Shown here one piece after another: positions 1-9,980 of a DNA stretch of 35,053 nt. The stretch covers positions 1 to 35,053 of the forward strand of contig DUBL01000304.1 of NCBI GenBank assembly GCA_012960345.1, in the 5' to 3' direction. The stretch comes from Gammaproteobacteria bacterium (GTDB taxonomy: Bacteria > Pseudomonadota > Gammaproteobacteria > Arenicellales > UBA868). The notes under the pieces were generated by a model. That model worked only from the letters and a program-made list of their open reading frames with translations, had not been told where the DNA came from and did no database searches. Positions within the stretch are counted from its first letter, which is position 1. Every line of letters starts with the position of its first letter. The position numbers were made by a program, and so were the translations under genes.

Positions 1-2
1 GG

Positions 3-515
3 TTTATTCGAAAACTGGCCGGTTCATTGGACATGGCATTCCTAAACAAGGTCTTCCCGAAAATCGGGGATGGGTTATCACAGTTTCACCAGAAAAATAT
101 GCTGCATATGGACATCAAGCCGGCAAACATACTGTTGCGAAGCAATGGCGAACCCTTGCTACTGGACTTCGGTGCGGCAAAACCACAAGACAGTGAAGAT
201 CGATTTCGCTCTTTTCAGACCTTGACCCACGGTTTTGCACCGCCTGAACAGTATTTGGATGGGGCGCTGGGGCCATGGACTGACATCTACAGTTTTGCGG
301 CCACCCTCTACGCGTGTATTACTGGAAAATCGCCCCCGCCGGCCTTGAAACGGCGGGAAGGCACCGCACTGGCTCCGCTATCGGTCGATTATGCCGGTCG
401 TTTTCCTTATCCATTACTCAGTGCTGTCGAATCAGCCCTGCAACTGGACCCAAAAGCTCGGCCCGATGACATGAACCAACTGCTGGCCCAGGCTTTTAAA
501 GGCAACAACCCCTAA
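3..515 (+). CDS. Ser/Thr protein kinase catalytic domain, 3' part (gene truncated by window edge)
   Basis: Frame open to the left edge; catalytic-loop-like HMDIKPANILL, DFG in LLLDFGAAK, APPEQY and DIYSFAATLYACITG motifs. Confidence 0.85.
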   Translation, partial: FIRKLAGSLDMAFLNKVFPKIGDGLSQFHQKNMLHMDIKPANILLRSNGEPLLLDFGAAKPQDSEDRFRSFQTLTHGFAPPEQYLDGALGPWTDIYSFAATLYACITGKSPPPALKRREGTALAPLSVDYAGRFPYPLLSAVESALQLDPKARPDDMNQLLAQAFKGNNP

Positions 516-522
516 CCATCCG

Positions 523-1335
523 CTACCGCAGTGAGGCCGCCGCAAATTCAATCAGCGCCTGCGCCAATCGCTGCGGCTGATCTACAGTCACCATGTGCCC
601 CGCATCTGGCCAATCTTGTCGTTGTCCCTGTGGCAAGGAAGCAAACAGTTCGTCGACCACATTAGCTTCAAAAAACACGCGGTCGTAAAGCCCGCTAATG
701 ACTAACGTGGGAAGATTGAGCGCCGACCAGGGAACATTCCAGTCCGCTGTGGTCGCGCCCAACATTAATCGATAGTGCCCATTTAATGGATCTGCCGGTT
801 CGTAGGGCTCGTCCAGCAAGAAATTGTCACGGTTTGCCTGTAACACGCTCTCGCCCGCTATCAGGGGCATAAAAAGGTCACCGATCAAGCGAGTCCCGCC
901 AAGCGCTACGACTCGCGCGCCGGCATGATTAAACCAGTCTAAACGGGCGCCAATGCGGCGCAGGGTGTTAAGCAGCACCAATCCTTCAGCGGGGCGCCCT
1001 GACAGGACCGCTCTGGCAGCGAAAAGCCCCCCGATGGACAAGCCACAGTAGATCGGCCGGGGCGGCTTCACCTCATCGATCAGTCTACATAAGTCACTGA
1101 TAATCAGTTGATCATCGAGTATTCGATCATCATCCACCGGGCTCTTTTCCTGGCCGCGCAGGTTGTAACGCAGCAACCCAAGACCCGCTTCGCGCAACGC
1201 AGGGTCGACCACTCCCTGCCAGTTATCAATGCTTCCCGTCAGTGCATTGACAAAAACCACCGTCGGCTGATTAGCTGTCGGAGCTTCGAACTCATAGTAA
1301 AGGCCTTCACCAGACCCGATTTCCAGTAAGGACAT
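523..1335 (-). CDS. alpha/beta hydrolase fold protein
   Basis: VVFVNALTGSIDNWQ, nucleophile-elbow CGLSIGGLFA, C-terminal LPTLVISGLYDRVF and DAGHMVTVDQP; ATG start at 1335 preferred to GTG 1344. Confidence 0.8.
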   Translation of the reverse strand: MSLLEIGSGEGLYYEFEAPTANQPTVVFVNALTGSIDNWQGVVDPALREAGLGLLRYNLRGQEKSPVDDDRILDDQLIISDLCRLIDEVKPPRPIYCGLSIGGLFAARAVLSGRPAEGLVLLNTLRRIGARLDWFNHAGARVVALGGTRLIGDLFMPLIAGESVLQANRDNFLLDEPYEPADPLNGHYRLMLGATTADWNVPWSALNLPTLVISGLYDRVFFEANVVDELFASLPQGQRQDWPDAGHMVTVDQPQRLAQALIEFAAASLR

Positions 1336-1486
1336 TGTCAACACCCCTTATTCTTTATCCTGATTATCGACCACCCTTCCGCAACAGGTAGAACGTTGTG
1401 GAAACTAACCCCTCACCGGCAGCGCCTCGTTTCACAAGATAATCAGTTTACCGTTCGGGCGAGCCGTGTTAGGGTTTTCCCTTCTC

Positions 1487-1497
1487 TGGTCAGACCA
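1487..1497. promoter_or_regulatory. FadR/GntR-family operator-like palindrome TGGTCAGACCA
   Basis: Perfect palindrome (TGGTC-A-GACCA) 7 bp before the ATG at 1505 of a FadR-subfamily gene; matches the TGGTnnnACCA pattern of this subfamily. Confidence 0.6.
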
Positions 1498-1504
1498 AAA
1501 TCCG

Positions 1505-2260
1505 ATGAACAAGCCCCGTGTTGCCGACCAGATCGTCGAACACATTGAACAATTGATTCTCGCAGGGACGTTACGCCCAGGGGATCGCCTGCCTGCCGAA
1601 CGGGTTTTTTGCCGACAGCTCAGCGTATCCCGGCCATCGCTGCGCGAGGCCTTGCAGAAATTGTCGGCGCGCCAACTTGTGACAACACAACGCGGCGGCG
1701 GCACCTATGTCACCGAGGCGCTTACCCCGTCACTAGCGGATCCCCTGCTTGAGCTTATCGCCAGTTCACCCGGGCGGCTTGGTGATGTACTCGAACTACG
1801 CCACGCCATTGAATCACTGGCAGCGCATTACGCGGCTTTGCGCCGTACAACAGCCGATAAAAGTGCTTTGCGGAAATCCTACAAGGCCCTGATCACATCA
1901 CACGCTCAGCGTGATCCCTCACTTGAAGCACAAGCCGATGCCGACTTTCATCTCGTCATCGCCGAGGCTTCACACAACGTTGTGCTAGTCCAAGTAATGA
2001 GAAGCCTCTTCGCATTACTACACTCTTCCATGCGTTTCAGTCTGGAAAACCTCTACACTTATCAACCGGCAATCTTCGACAATCTTCGTGATCAACACTA
2101 CCATCTACTAAACGCGATCCTAAATGGCGACCCTGAACAGGCTCGCGCTGCGTCCGATAACCATATCAATTATGTCGAGCAATCGTTAGCTGAAGTCGAT
2201 GCGGCCCGAAGCCCCCAGGTGAGTGGCCATGCGCATTTTTCAGATACCACGCCGACTTGA
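1505..2260 (+). CDS. FadR-subfamily GntR transcriptional regulator (PdhR/LldR-like)
   Basis: N-terminal w[67 protein letters not shown] followed by FCD-like all-helical domain; ATG at 1505 inside ORF 1466-2260. Confidence 0.85.
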   Translation: MNKPRVADQIVEHIEQLILAGTLRPGDRLPAERVFCRQLSVSRPSLREALQKLSARQLVTTQRGGGTYVTEALTPSLADPLLELIASSPGRLGDVLELRHAIESLAAHYAALRRTTADKSALRKSYKALITSHAQRDPSLEAQADADFHLVIAEASHNVVLVQVMRSLFALLHSSMRFSLENLYTYQPAIFDNLRDQHYHLLNAILNGDPEQARAASDNHINYVEQSLAEVDAARSPQVSGHAHFSDTTPT

Positions 2261-2270
2261 CACGAGAAAC

Positions 2271-3002
2271 ATGATGCAAAGAACTGATCAACGACAACCC
2301 AAAGAATTGCGTCCCGTCACTCTAACCCGTGGCTATAGCCGTCACGCTGAGGGTTCAGTTCTCATCGAATTTGGTGGCACGCGTGTTATCTGCACTGCCA
2401 GCGTGGAAGCTCGCGTGCCGGCCTTTCTGCGCGGCGGTGGCCGCGGCTGGATCACGGCCCAGTACGGCATGCTACCGCGTTCTACCCACACCCGTAATAA
2501 TCGCGAAGCAACACAAGGAAAACAATCGGGGCGCACCCTAGAAATTCAACGCTTAATTGGCCGCTCTTTGCGCGCAGTGGTCGATTTGCAAAAGCTTGGC
2601 GAGCAAACCATCACCCTCGACTGTGATGTCCTGCAAGCTGACGGGGGAACCCGTACCGCCTCAATCACCGGTGCGTGGGTAGCTCTGGCTGATGCCTGTG
2701 ACCTTCTGGTCACTCGCGGCACGCTTGCCGCTTCACCGCTCATCGGGCAAGTGGCATCGGTTTCGGTTGGCTGGATTGACTCCGGCGCCGTCCTTGACCT
2801 CAACTATGAGGAAGACAGCACTGCTCAAACTGACATGAATATCGTGATGGATGACCAGAGTCGTTTTATCGAACTACAGGGTACCGCGGAGGGAGCGCCA
2901 TTTACCGATGATCACCTGCAGACGATGATCGAGTACGCGCGATATGGTATCAAGCAACTGCTACAAGCACAGCGTGATGCGAGGATCGATCACACCGCAT
3001 GA
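2271..3002 (+). CDS. rph: ribonuclease PH
   Basis: [46 protein letters not shown] ... [33 protein letters not shown]. Confidence 0.95.
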   Translation: MMQRTDQRQPKELRPVTLTRGYSRHAEGSVLIEFGGTRVICTASVEARVPAFLRGGGRGWITAQYGMLPRSTHTRNNREATQGKQSGRTLEIQRLIGRSLRAVVDLQKLGEQTITLDCDVLQADGGTRTASITGAWVALADACDLLVTRGTLAASPLIGQVASVSVGWIDSGAVLDLNYEEDSTAQTDMNIVMDDQSRFIELQGTAEGAPFTDDHLQTMIEYARYGIKQLLQAQRDARIDHTA

Positions 3003-3610
3003 AAGTGGTTCTGGCGTCTGCTAATCAAGGCAAGCTGGCGGAGTTAACCAGCCTGCTTTCCGATACGGGTTTCGTCTGTGTTAGCCAAGGTGAATTCGGC
3101 GTCAGTAGTGCTGAAGAGACCGGTTCAACCTTCGTTGAGAACGCATTGCTTAAAGCGCGCCATGCAACAGTATCAACAGGGCTGTGTGCAATCGCCGATG
3201 ATTCTGGTCTAGCAGTGGACCACCTCAATGGTGCGCCCGGCGTGCACTCAGCGCGCTACTCAGGCGCTGGCGCCACCGATGAAGACAATCGCCAGTGCCT
3301 GCTGACGGCGCTGGCCGGTGTCCCCGTAGATCAACGCACTGCCCGATTTCACAGCGTCGTCGTCTACCTGCGACATGCAAAAGATCCCGTACCGATCATT
3401 TGTCATGGTCACTGGTCCGGGAGCATCGCACTGAAGCCTCGGGGAAGCGGAGGATTTGGATACGATTCGCTGTTTCTAGCTGACGGCTGTTCTAAAACAG
3501 CCGCCGAACTAACTGCTGACACAAAGAACCGCCTCAGCCACCGCGCCCAGGCGCTGGCCTCGTTAGTTCGCCTCCTAAGATGTCAGGGCAATCGAACGAA
3601 AGGAGAATAA
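2999..3610 (+). CDS. rdgB: XTP/dITP diphosphatase (RdgB/HAM1)
   Basis: [56 protein letters not shown] overlap with rph. Confidence 0.93.
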   Translation: MKVVLASANQGKLAELTSLLSDTGFVCVSQGEFGVSSAEETGSTFVENALLKARHATVSTGLCAIADDSGLAVDHLNGAPGVHSARYSGAGATDEDNRQCLLTALAGVPVDQRTARFHSVVVYLRHAKDPVPIICHGHWSGSIALKPRGSGGFGYDSLFLADGCSKTAAELTADTKNRLSHRAQALASLVRLLRCQGNRTKGE

Positions 3611-3614
3611 TGGG

Positions 3615-4367
3615 ATGACACAACTGGTTCTCGTGCGTCACGGCCAAAGCGTGTGGAATCTTGAAAACCGGTTTACCGGCTGGGTTGATGTCGACCTATC
3701 TGAGCGCGGCATCAACGAAGCCCGCGAAGCCGGAAACGCGTTAAAAGATCATGATTTTTCCTTTGATGTCACGATGACATCCTATCTAAAACGCTCCATC
3801 CGGACCCTCTGGCTAATTCTCGATGCGCTTGACCAAATGCATCTTCCCATTCAAACGGATTGGCGATTGAATGAGCGCCACTACGGCGCATTACAGGGGC
3901 TGGATAAGCGTAAAACCGTTGCCCAGCACGGTGAGCAGCAGGTTCTTGAGTGGCGCCGAGGATTCTCGGTCCGGCCCCCCGCCATGGCGCTCAACGATCC
4001 AGAGCGACCCGCTAATCATCCGCGCTATCGTGATCTCGCCAATATTCCTGATACAGAATCGCTGGCTGACACACTGACTCGTGTCACTCATTGGTGGCAC
4101 GATGCCTTAGTACCGTTACTCAAACAAAAGAAACGGGTGCTTGTGGTAGCACACGGCAACAGTTTGCGGGCCCTGGTCAAGTACATCGACAACATGAGTG
4201 AAGAGGATATTCTCCACTTCAACATCCCCACTGGCATTCCTTTGATTTACGAATTAGATGACCAACTGTCACCACGTGGCAGAGAATACCTCGCCGACTC
4301 GGAGAAGCTCTCCTCAGCAATCGACGAAATAAAAAATCAGGTCACGCAAGATAAGCATCAAAACTAA
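3615..4367 (+). CDS. gpmA: 2,3-bisphosphoglycerate-dependent phosphoglycerate mutase
   Basis: LVLVRHGQSVWNLENRFTGWVDVDLSERG, LNERHYGALQGLDK, VVAHGNSLRALVKYI. Confidence 0.95.
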   Translation: MTQLVLVRHGQSVWNLENRFTGWVDVDLSERGINEAREAGNALKDHDFSFDVTMTSYLKRSIRTLWLILDALDQMHLPIQTDWRLNERHYGALQGLDKRKTVAQHGEQQVLEWRRGFSVRPPAMALNDPERPANHPRYRDLANIPDTESLADTLTRVTHWWHDALVPLLKQKKRVLVVAHGNSLRALVKYIDNMSEEDILHFNIPTGIPLIYELDDQLSPRGREYLADSEKLSSAIDEIKNQVTQDKHQN

Positions 4368-4409
4368 TCTTGTGTAATCTAACCACCGGCGGCATCTGAC
4401 CTATCCCGT

Positions 4410-5000
4410 TCAGGCAGAGAAATAATCCGGCTCCTGACCGGCCTTCCACTTAATGTTACACCCGATACTGGCGCTCTGTTCAGTCGGTGGCGGGTCACCC
4501 GCGAGGAGCGCATCGAGCGCTCGCCGCAAATCGCTCCCCGTCACTTCCTGCCCATTGTTCGGTCGGCTATCATCAAACTGACCCCGATAGAACAAGGCTC
4601 GATCCCGATCATATAGAAAAAAGTCGGGCGTACACGCGGCTTGATAAGCCTGTGCCACCCCCTGTGTCTCGTCAAACAAATAAGGAAAGCCGAAGCCAAA
4701 CTCAAGCGCCGCATCAGCCATTTTAGCTGGCGCATCTTGTGGATGGGTTGAAACGTCGTTTGCGCTGATAGCAACCACCGCCAGCCCTTTCAACTCATAG
4801 TCTCGAGCAAAATCGACTAAGCCCTGTCGTAGATGCACGACATAGGGACAGTGATTACAGATAAACGCAACCAACAAGGCTTGCGAAGCTTTGAAGTCTT
4901 CTAGCGCAAAGAAATCGGCGGAAAAAGTGGAATTATGGTTGGGCAAGCGGAAGTCCGGAGCGTTGCTACCTAACGCCTGCATTGTCGATGAATGAGCCAT
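4410..5000 (-). CDS. thioredoxin-like / AhpC-TSA family protein
   Basis: FRLPNHNSTFSADFF, FICNHCPYVVHLRQGL (CxxC), PDFFLYDRDRALFYRGQFDDSRP. Confidence 0.85.
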   Translation of the reverse strand: MAHSSTMQALGSNAPDFRLPNHNSTFSADFFALEDFKASQALLVAFICNHCPYVVHLRQGLVDFARDYELKGLAVVAISANDVSTHPQDAPAKMADAALEFGFGFPYLFDETQGVAQAYQAACTPDFFLYDRDRALFYRGQFDDSRPNNGQEVTGSDLRRALDALLAGDPPPTEQSASIGCNIKWKAGQEPDYFSA

Positions 5001-5040
5001 TTCCCCTATCCTTTATTAGTTCTGTATTTAACGTTCATTT

Positions 5041-5124
5041 TTCCGGCTCCCAAAGTCCAGCCGGGACAGTGGGGTTGTTCTACCAGAGATTTGAACCCAC
5101 TGCTAGCGATCCCTATCGCCCTAG
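5041..5124. other. cluster of three consecutive inverted repeats in an intergenic region
   Basis: 5041-5066 TTCCGGCT/AGCCGGGA; 5067-5102 CAGTGGGGTT/AACCCACTG; 5103-5124 CTAGCGAT-CCCT-ATCGCCCTAG. Confidence 0.4.
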
Positions 5125-5198
5125 AAACCAAAAAGAAGTTTAATGAGTCTATTCACTGGAAGCGCTTTCATAGGTAATAAGACAGCACATGCTGTCCA

Positions 5199-5489
5199 TC
5201 AGACGCCTTCCAGAATGACTTGTGTTTTAACGGTAGTCAACGACTCCCTGAGTTCTTTCCAAGGCTTGTAATCAGGATCAATTCTGAAGGCGTTTAATGC
5301 TTCCCTCGATGGGAGTTTCAACATCACCATCCGTTCTGAATCTCAATCACCGACGAGCACCTCGACTTCTCCACCTCGACAACAGCCCTCCCCGCCGTGG
5401 CGCACCACATGCTACGGCGCCTGTTGTTTGTACTTTTCGTATGCCTCAACATCGTGAACCACCGCCTCAGTTAAAAGGCATGCCAACAT
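5199..5489 (-). pseudogene. decayed DUF1330-family gene with two in-frame stop codons
   Basis: Hand translation of minus strand: MLACLLTEAVVHDVEAYEKYKQQAP*HVVRHGGEGCCRGGEVEVLVGD*DSERMVMLKLPSREALNAFRIDPDYKPWKELRESLTTVKTQVILEGV*; stops TAG at 5412-5414 and TGA at 5343-5345 (TGA where the family GDW tryptophan is expected). Confidence 0.75.
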
Positions 5490-5778
5490 ATTATTTCATC
5501 CTTATGTTTTACCCCCCTGAAAGGAACCAAAAAAACTACTCACTCGAGCCCCTATAGCAGCGTCTTGCAGGCGCATCGTACAGATGTTAGCAATGTCCGA
5601 CAATTTCCTAACCATGCGAACTGTTGTGCGGTAACAAAGAGAAAAACCTGGAAGCTGGTGTTTTAACAACAATCGGATCAAATCCTAGATATCGTCATGA
5701 AAAATAGTCCAGTGATAGCTTTGATGTTTATCACCTGGCGCAGTTGCAATTTATGTTGACCGCTGGAAGATCCTCATT

Positions 5779-5925
5779 AAGGGTTGCCTGCGACCCTTGG
5801 TTCCCGTATCAACTAAGCGCGGAAGCGCTTAAACCGTTTCTGGCATGATTCCACTGAGTCTTAGACCAATAAGGACCAGTGCGGCTTCATATCAGGAGAT
5901 TACCTCCTTGGATCACCCACGTGAT
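5779..5925 (+). promoter_or_regulatory. candidate structured 5' leader upstream of moaC
   Basis: Four local hairpins: 5779-5798 AAGGGTTG-CCTG-CGACCCTT; 5815-5830 AAGCGC-GGAA-GCGCTT; 5894-5908 AGGAG-ATTAC-CTCCT; 5912-5925 ATCAC-CCAC-GTGAT. Confidence 0.35.
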
Positions 5926-5995
5926 GTGTACAGCACCGTTTCGTTAGAACAAAGTCGGTACAATAAGGTCGTTCAGCTATGCCGTTGGGAGCAAA

Positions 5996-6490
5996 ATGAA
6001 ACCCCAAGGAACCCTCACCCATTTAAACCAGCGCGGCGAGGCCCACATGGTCGACGTTGGCGACAAGGCGATCTCGGCCCGTTCGGCGACCGCCGAGGGC
6101 TATATCTCCATGGCGCAGGAGACCCTGGCACTCATCAATGATCAAGGTCATGCTAAAGGCGATGTCCTCTCCGTCGCCCGAATTGCGGGCATCATGGCCG
6201 CAAAACGCACCGCTGAATTGATTCCACTCTGCCACCCTCTGGCATTAACCAAAGTGGAGGTGATCTTTGAGAGTCAAGATACAGCCGCGGGCATTCGTTG
6301 CCAGGCCATTGCTGAAACTCGGGAACGAACGGGCGTTGAAATGGAGGCCCTGATGGCGGTCCAAATCAGCCTGTTGACTATTTATGACATGTGTAAAGCG
6401 GTTGATCGCGGTATGACCATTCACACTGCACGCTTACTGGAAAAATCCGGTGGTCGTTCAGGCCATTGGCGACGAGACGATGCCGACTGA
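5996..6490 (+). CDS. moaC: cyclic pyranopterin monophosphate synthase accessory protein MoaC
   Basis: [85 protein letters not shown] upstream of the ATG. Confidence 0.95.
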   Translation: MKPQGTLTHLNQRGEAHMVDVGDKAISARSATAEGYISMAQETLALINDQGHAKGDVLSVARIAGIMAAKRTAELIPLCHPLALTKVEVIFESQDTAAGIRCQAIAETRERTGVEMEALMAVQISLLTIYDMCKAVDRGMTIHTARLLEKSGGRSGHWRRDDAD

Positions 6491-7739
6491 CGTTATAACC
6501 GCACCAAATTGCGAAGACGAATTCGACCCCGCTTTATTATCGGTCGATGAAGCGCTCGCAAAGATCACACAGGCTATCACGCCATTGATGACCGTGGAGC
6601 AACTCCCTTTGCGAACAGCCCTCGGTCGCATTCTGGCATCAGATCTGCACGCTCCAGCGGATGTTCCCAACCATACCAATTCAGCCATGGACGGCTACGC
6701 GCTTCGCGCGGCCGACTTGGAGCCAAACACCCCATTGACTGTTATCGGCACTGCCTGGGCTGGCAAACCACATGTGGGTGCAGTGGCTAACGGTCAATGT
6801 GTGCGCATCATGACCGGCGCGGTTATGCCCGAGCATGCTGACACCGTTGTCATGCAAGAACAGGTAGCGTTACTGGACGATAAAATTCGTGTAGCACCGG
6901 ACCAGAAAAAGGGGCAACATGTCCGCCACGCTGGCGAGGACTTGGCTGCGGGCGAGTTGGCACTCAAGGCAGGACAGAGGTTAGCGCCTGCTGCTCTTGG
7001 CCTGATCGCCTCGCTCGGCATTGCTGAAGTGCCCGTCTTCAGGCGACCCCGAGTGGCATTTTTGTCCAATGGTGACGAACTGCGTTCCATCGGCCAACCG
7101 CTTAACCCAGGAGAGGTATACGACTCGAACCGTTATACGCTTCATGGTCTGTTGCAACGAGCCGGAATGGACATAGTAGATCTTGGGGTAGTGCCTGATG
7201 ACCGCGCACAGCTTCGCTCAGCGTTTCTCAGCGCGGCGAACTCGGCAGACGTACTCATTACCTCGGCGGGCGCTTCCGTCGGCGACGCCGACTTTATAAA
7301 AGATATTCTCGATGAAGTCGGCGAAGTCAGCTTTTGGAAAATTGCCATGAAGCCAGGGCGCCCCCTTGCGTTTGGCCGTGTCGGTGATGCGCTCTTTTTT
7401 GGCCTGCCGGGTAATCCGGTATCGGTGATGGTGACCTTCTATCAATTTGTCCTGCCTGCGCTGCGTCGCCTTTCAGGGGAAACCCCCGTCCTGTCCCTGC
7501 GCCTGACCGCTCGGACAACTAACCGAGTTAGAAAACGACCCGGACGAACGGAGTTCCAGCGCGGCGTCTTAACGCAGACACCAGCTGGAGAGCTCGAAGT
7601 CAGCGTGACCGGTGAACAAGGCTCTGGAATTTTAAGCTCAATGAGCGAAGCTAACTGCTTCATCCTCCTATCAGCCGACTGTGACGGCGTTGCCCCTGGG
7701 CAATCTGTCCTTGTTGAGCCCTTCGCCGGCCTAATTTAA
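6480..7739 (+). CDS. moeA: molybdopterin molybdenumtransferase MoeA
   Basis: [99 protein letters not shown]; overlaps the 3' end of moaC. Confidence 0.95.
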   Translation: MPTDVITAPNCEDEFDPALLSVDEALAKITQAITPLMTVEQLPLRTALGRILASDLHAPADVPNHTNSAMDGYALRAADLEPNTPLTVIGTAWAGKPHVGAVANGQCVRIMTGAVMPEHADTVVMQEQVALLDDKIRVAPDQKKGQHVRHAGEDLAAGELALKAGQRLAPAALGLIASLGIAEVPVFRRPRVAFLSNGDELRSIGQPLNPGEVYDSNRYTLHGLLQRAGMDIVDLGVVPDDRAQLRSAFLSAANSADVLITSAGASVGDADFIKDILDEVGEVSFWKIAMKPGRPLAFGRVGDALFFGLPGNPVSVMVTFYQFVLPALRRLSGETPVLSLRLTARTTNRVRKRPGRTEFQRGVLTQTPAGELEVSVTGEQGSGILSSMSEANCFILLSADCDGVAPGQSVLVEPFAGLI

Positions 7740-7766
7740 TCCGCCCGGCTAAGTCAGTTCACCACC

Positions 7767-8327
7767 GTGCGTGAGGACATTCACCGCTGGCAAGCAAAAT
7801 ACCGGCGGGCGGGCCCGATCCAACCCTTAGCGCCAGACGCCTTGTTACTGCGCCATACCGATTTGTTCGTCGCAGGAGGCATCGCATTCGACATAGCGAG
7901 CGGCGCCGGTCATTCCGCAGTTTACCTCGCGCAACGTGGGTATCAGGTAGTGGCTTTTGACTGCAGTAGCGAAGGCCTTCGTCGCGCACAACAACTCGCG
8001 GCCCAGGAGAACACCGCAATCCAAGCGGTAGCGCTTGATTTGGACCGAGCACAACTGCCGCCGGACAAGGCAAACGTGCTGACCTGCTTTCGTTATCTGA
8101 ACCGCGCTCTGTTCCCGGCGATGGAAGCCGCCATCCGGCCGGGTGGTCTTTTCATCTACAAAACTTTTAACGTACACCATCTAAAGACATCTCCGCGTTT
8201 TAACTCAAAGTATGTCCTTCAACCCGGCGAGTTGGCCTCACTCATGCCCAATGCGAGCGTCATTGACTTAAGTGATGGCACAACCTCTGGAGAGATTTAT
8301 TCCTGGTTAGTGGCACGAATAGCCTAA
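7767..8327 (+). CDS. class I SAM-dependent methyltransferase (TehB-like)
   Basis: IAFDIASGAGHSAVYLAQRGYQVVAFDCSSEGLRRA (motif I), IRPGGLFIYKTFN. Confidence 0.8.
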   Translation: MREDIHRWQAKYRRAGPIQPLAPDALLLRHTDLFVAGGIAFDIASGAGHSAVYLAQRGYQVVAFDCSSEGLRRAQQLAAQENTAIQAVALDLDRAQLPPDKANVLTCFRYLNRALFPAMEAAIRPGGLFIYKTFNVHHLKTSPRFNSKYVLQPGELASLMPNASVIDLSDGTTSGEIYSWLVARIA

Positions 8328-8368
8328 CCCGACAAACTTTTCCTCCCGATACGAGCGTCAGTCGATGC

Positions 8369-9226
8369 TTACCGGAATTCTGAGGAATGCTGAAATTTGC
8401 GGACCGGAAATCCCTCACGTACAGGTGCGGAGCCAACCGGATTTAACTGGTGGAGATCCTCACCGTGCGCCAGATAGGCTTCAAAGGTAGGCCACACGGA
8501 CAGGTCACACTGCACATTCGTCGGACTAAATCGCATGGTCAGCCCGCAACGCATTCGCGATGATTCGTTAGCACTAGAACTGTGCAGCAAGCACGAGTCA
8601 TGAAGCGATATTTCACCGGCTTTCAGACTCATGGTCACGATATCATTGTCGGAACAGGACGAAATGTCGGCCTCTTGTTCAAGCACATAGTGCGGCGCGT
8701 CGTTCTCGTGATGTGTGAACTTGCCCCGCCGGTGGCTGCCCGCCATGATGCGCATTGCCGCGTTGTCCTCATCGACGTCATACACGGCGAGCCAGACGGT
8801 GGTCGTTTGTTGCGGCGTGAGCGGCCAGTACTGCGCGTCCTGATGCCAAGGGACCAGCGAACCATCACCTGGGTATTTGACAAAAAACTGTCCTCCCCAC
8901 TGATAAAAGTTAGCCCCAAGCACCGCCTCCACATAACCAAGGATCATCGGGTGACGGCAAAGACGGTAAAGCCAGGGGCTACACTTGTGCCACATGTTCA
9001 CTCGATTGATATCAATATCTTTGGGAAGTCGAGCCGCGAGTTCTTCAAACATTTGTTGCAACTCGATGACCTCGGTTTCAGTGAGTGCAACCAGATTCTT
9101 AACGTAACCTTGTTCGTTGTATTGCAACAACTGGTCTGCCGTTAGTTGTCCTGAACGAGGAGTCGCCACAGGGACCGTCCCTCCTGAATTCGTTGTCATA
9201 GCACTCGACGTTGTGTCCGATATCAA
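8369..9226 (-). CDS. phytanoyl-CoA dioxygenase (PhyH) family Fe(II)/2-oxoglutarate oxygenase
   Basis: QYNEQGYVKNLVALTETEV, VPWHQDAQYWPL (HxD), MRIMAGSHRRGKFTH, LHDSCLLHSSSANESSRMRCGLTMRFSP. Confidence 0.88.
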   Translation of the reverse strand: MISDTTSSAMTTNSGGTVPVATPRSGQLTADQLLQYNEQGYVKNLVALTETEVIELQQMFEELAARLPKDIDINRVNMWHKCSPWLYRLCRHPMILGYVEAVLGANFYQWGGQFFVKYPGDGSLVPWHQDAQYWPLTPQQTTTVWLAVYDVDEDNAAMRIMAGSHRRGKFTHHENDAPHYVLEQEADISSCSDNDIVTMSLKAGEISLHDSCLLHSSSANESSRMRCGLTMRFSPTNVQCDLSVWPTFEAYLAHGEDLHQLNPVGSAPVREGFPVRKFQHSSEFR

Positions 9227-9260
9227 ATACGCATTTCTATCAAAAAATACACGACGAGGA

Positions 9261-9695
9261 TTAGCCTGGTGTGTTGCGAGACACCCACCGTTCCCTGTCC
9301 AGTAGCTTTTCCTTTTTCCAAAAAGGAGCCTTGGATTTCAACGCCTCCATGATCAAACGGCAGCTATCAAACGCTGCCTTTCGATGCGAGGACCAGCAAC
9401 CGACAAGGACAATCTCCTCGCCTGGATTAATGTCACCCACTCGATGCAGCACTAACACATCCAGCAGCCCGTTCTCCTTGCTGACCTCATCGACAATGAC
9501 GCCTAGTTGTTTTTCCGTCATCCCGGGATAATGCTCCAGATGCATTGTGCGCACCGTATCCCCCTCGTTAAAATCCCGCATGCTTCCAACAAACGTAGCG
9601 CAAGCACCTGCCTGATTGCGATGACTGGCCGAGCGGGTATACGCCTCGAGCTCGTGCCAAGGATTGAAAGCCTGATGTCGAATCTCGATATGCAT
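9261..9695 (-). CDS. moaE: molybdopterin synthase catalytic subunit MoaE
   Basis: GACATFVGSMRDFNEGDTVRTMHLEHYPGMTEKQL, HRVGDINPGEEIVLV, SSHRKAAFDSCRLIMEALKSKAPFWKKE; start reset to ATG 9695. Confidence 0.95.
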   Translation of the reverse strand: MHIEIRHQAFNPWHELEAYTRSASHRNQAGACATFVGSMRDFNEGDTVRTMHLEHYPGMTEKQLGVIVDEVSKENGLLDVLVLHRVGDINPGEEIVLVGCWSSHRKAAFDSCRLIMEALKSKAPFWKKEKLLDRERWVSRNTPG

Positions 9696-9708
9696 CACGA
9701 AGTGGTTT

Positions 9709-9939
9709 CTACCCGCCTGTAATGGGTGGGAAAAATGCCACCTCATCGCCATCGACGACAGCCGCATCGAAATCAGCATACTCCTTATTGATAGCGACCA
9801 AAACCTCCTCGCCAGGCCCTTCACCCGTCACGGCATACCAAACATCCCTGACGCAAGCTGCTTCGGCCACATCGACAGAAACACTGCCATGGCCGACCCG
9901 CTCTTTCAGGCTTGCAAAAAACCGTGCGTTAACACTCAT
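9709..9939 (-). CDS. moaD: molybdopterin synthase sulfur carrier subunit MoaD
   Basis: VNARFFASLKERVG ... VDGDEVAFFPPITGG with the C-terminal diglycine; just upstream of moaE. Confidence 0.93.
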   Translation of the reverse strand: MSVNARFFASLKERVGHGSVSVDVAEAACVRDVWYAVTGEGPGEEVLVAINKEYADFDAAVVDGDEVAFFPPITGG

Positions 9940-9980
9940 GTTGCTGTTACCGGGCCTTGGCTCAAAAAAGGTATCACAAG

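Noticed and set aside
5041-5125. Possible tRNA or tmRNA 3' half on minus strand (GGGTTCAAATC motif)
   Set aside because: The flanking T-stem does not pair (only 3 of 5 positions), and no matching acceptor or anticodon arm was found.
5297-5557. 86-aa plus-strand ORF
   Set aside because: It lies antisense to the recognisable DUF1330 remnant; low-complexity proline/arginine composition.
5892-5917. Resemblance to the 16S rRNA 3' end (CCTCCTTGGATCACC)
   Set aside because: The two motifs are in swapped order relative to real 16S (GGATCACCTCCTT), and no other rRNA sequence flanks it.
8582-9145. 187-aa plus-strand ORF
   Set aside because: Antisense shadow of the PhyH-family gene, no recognisable motifs.
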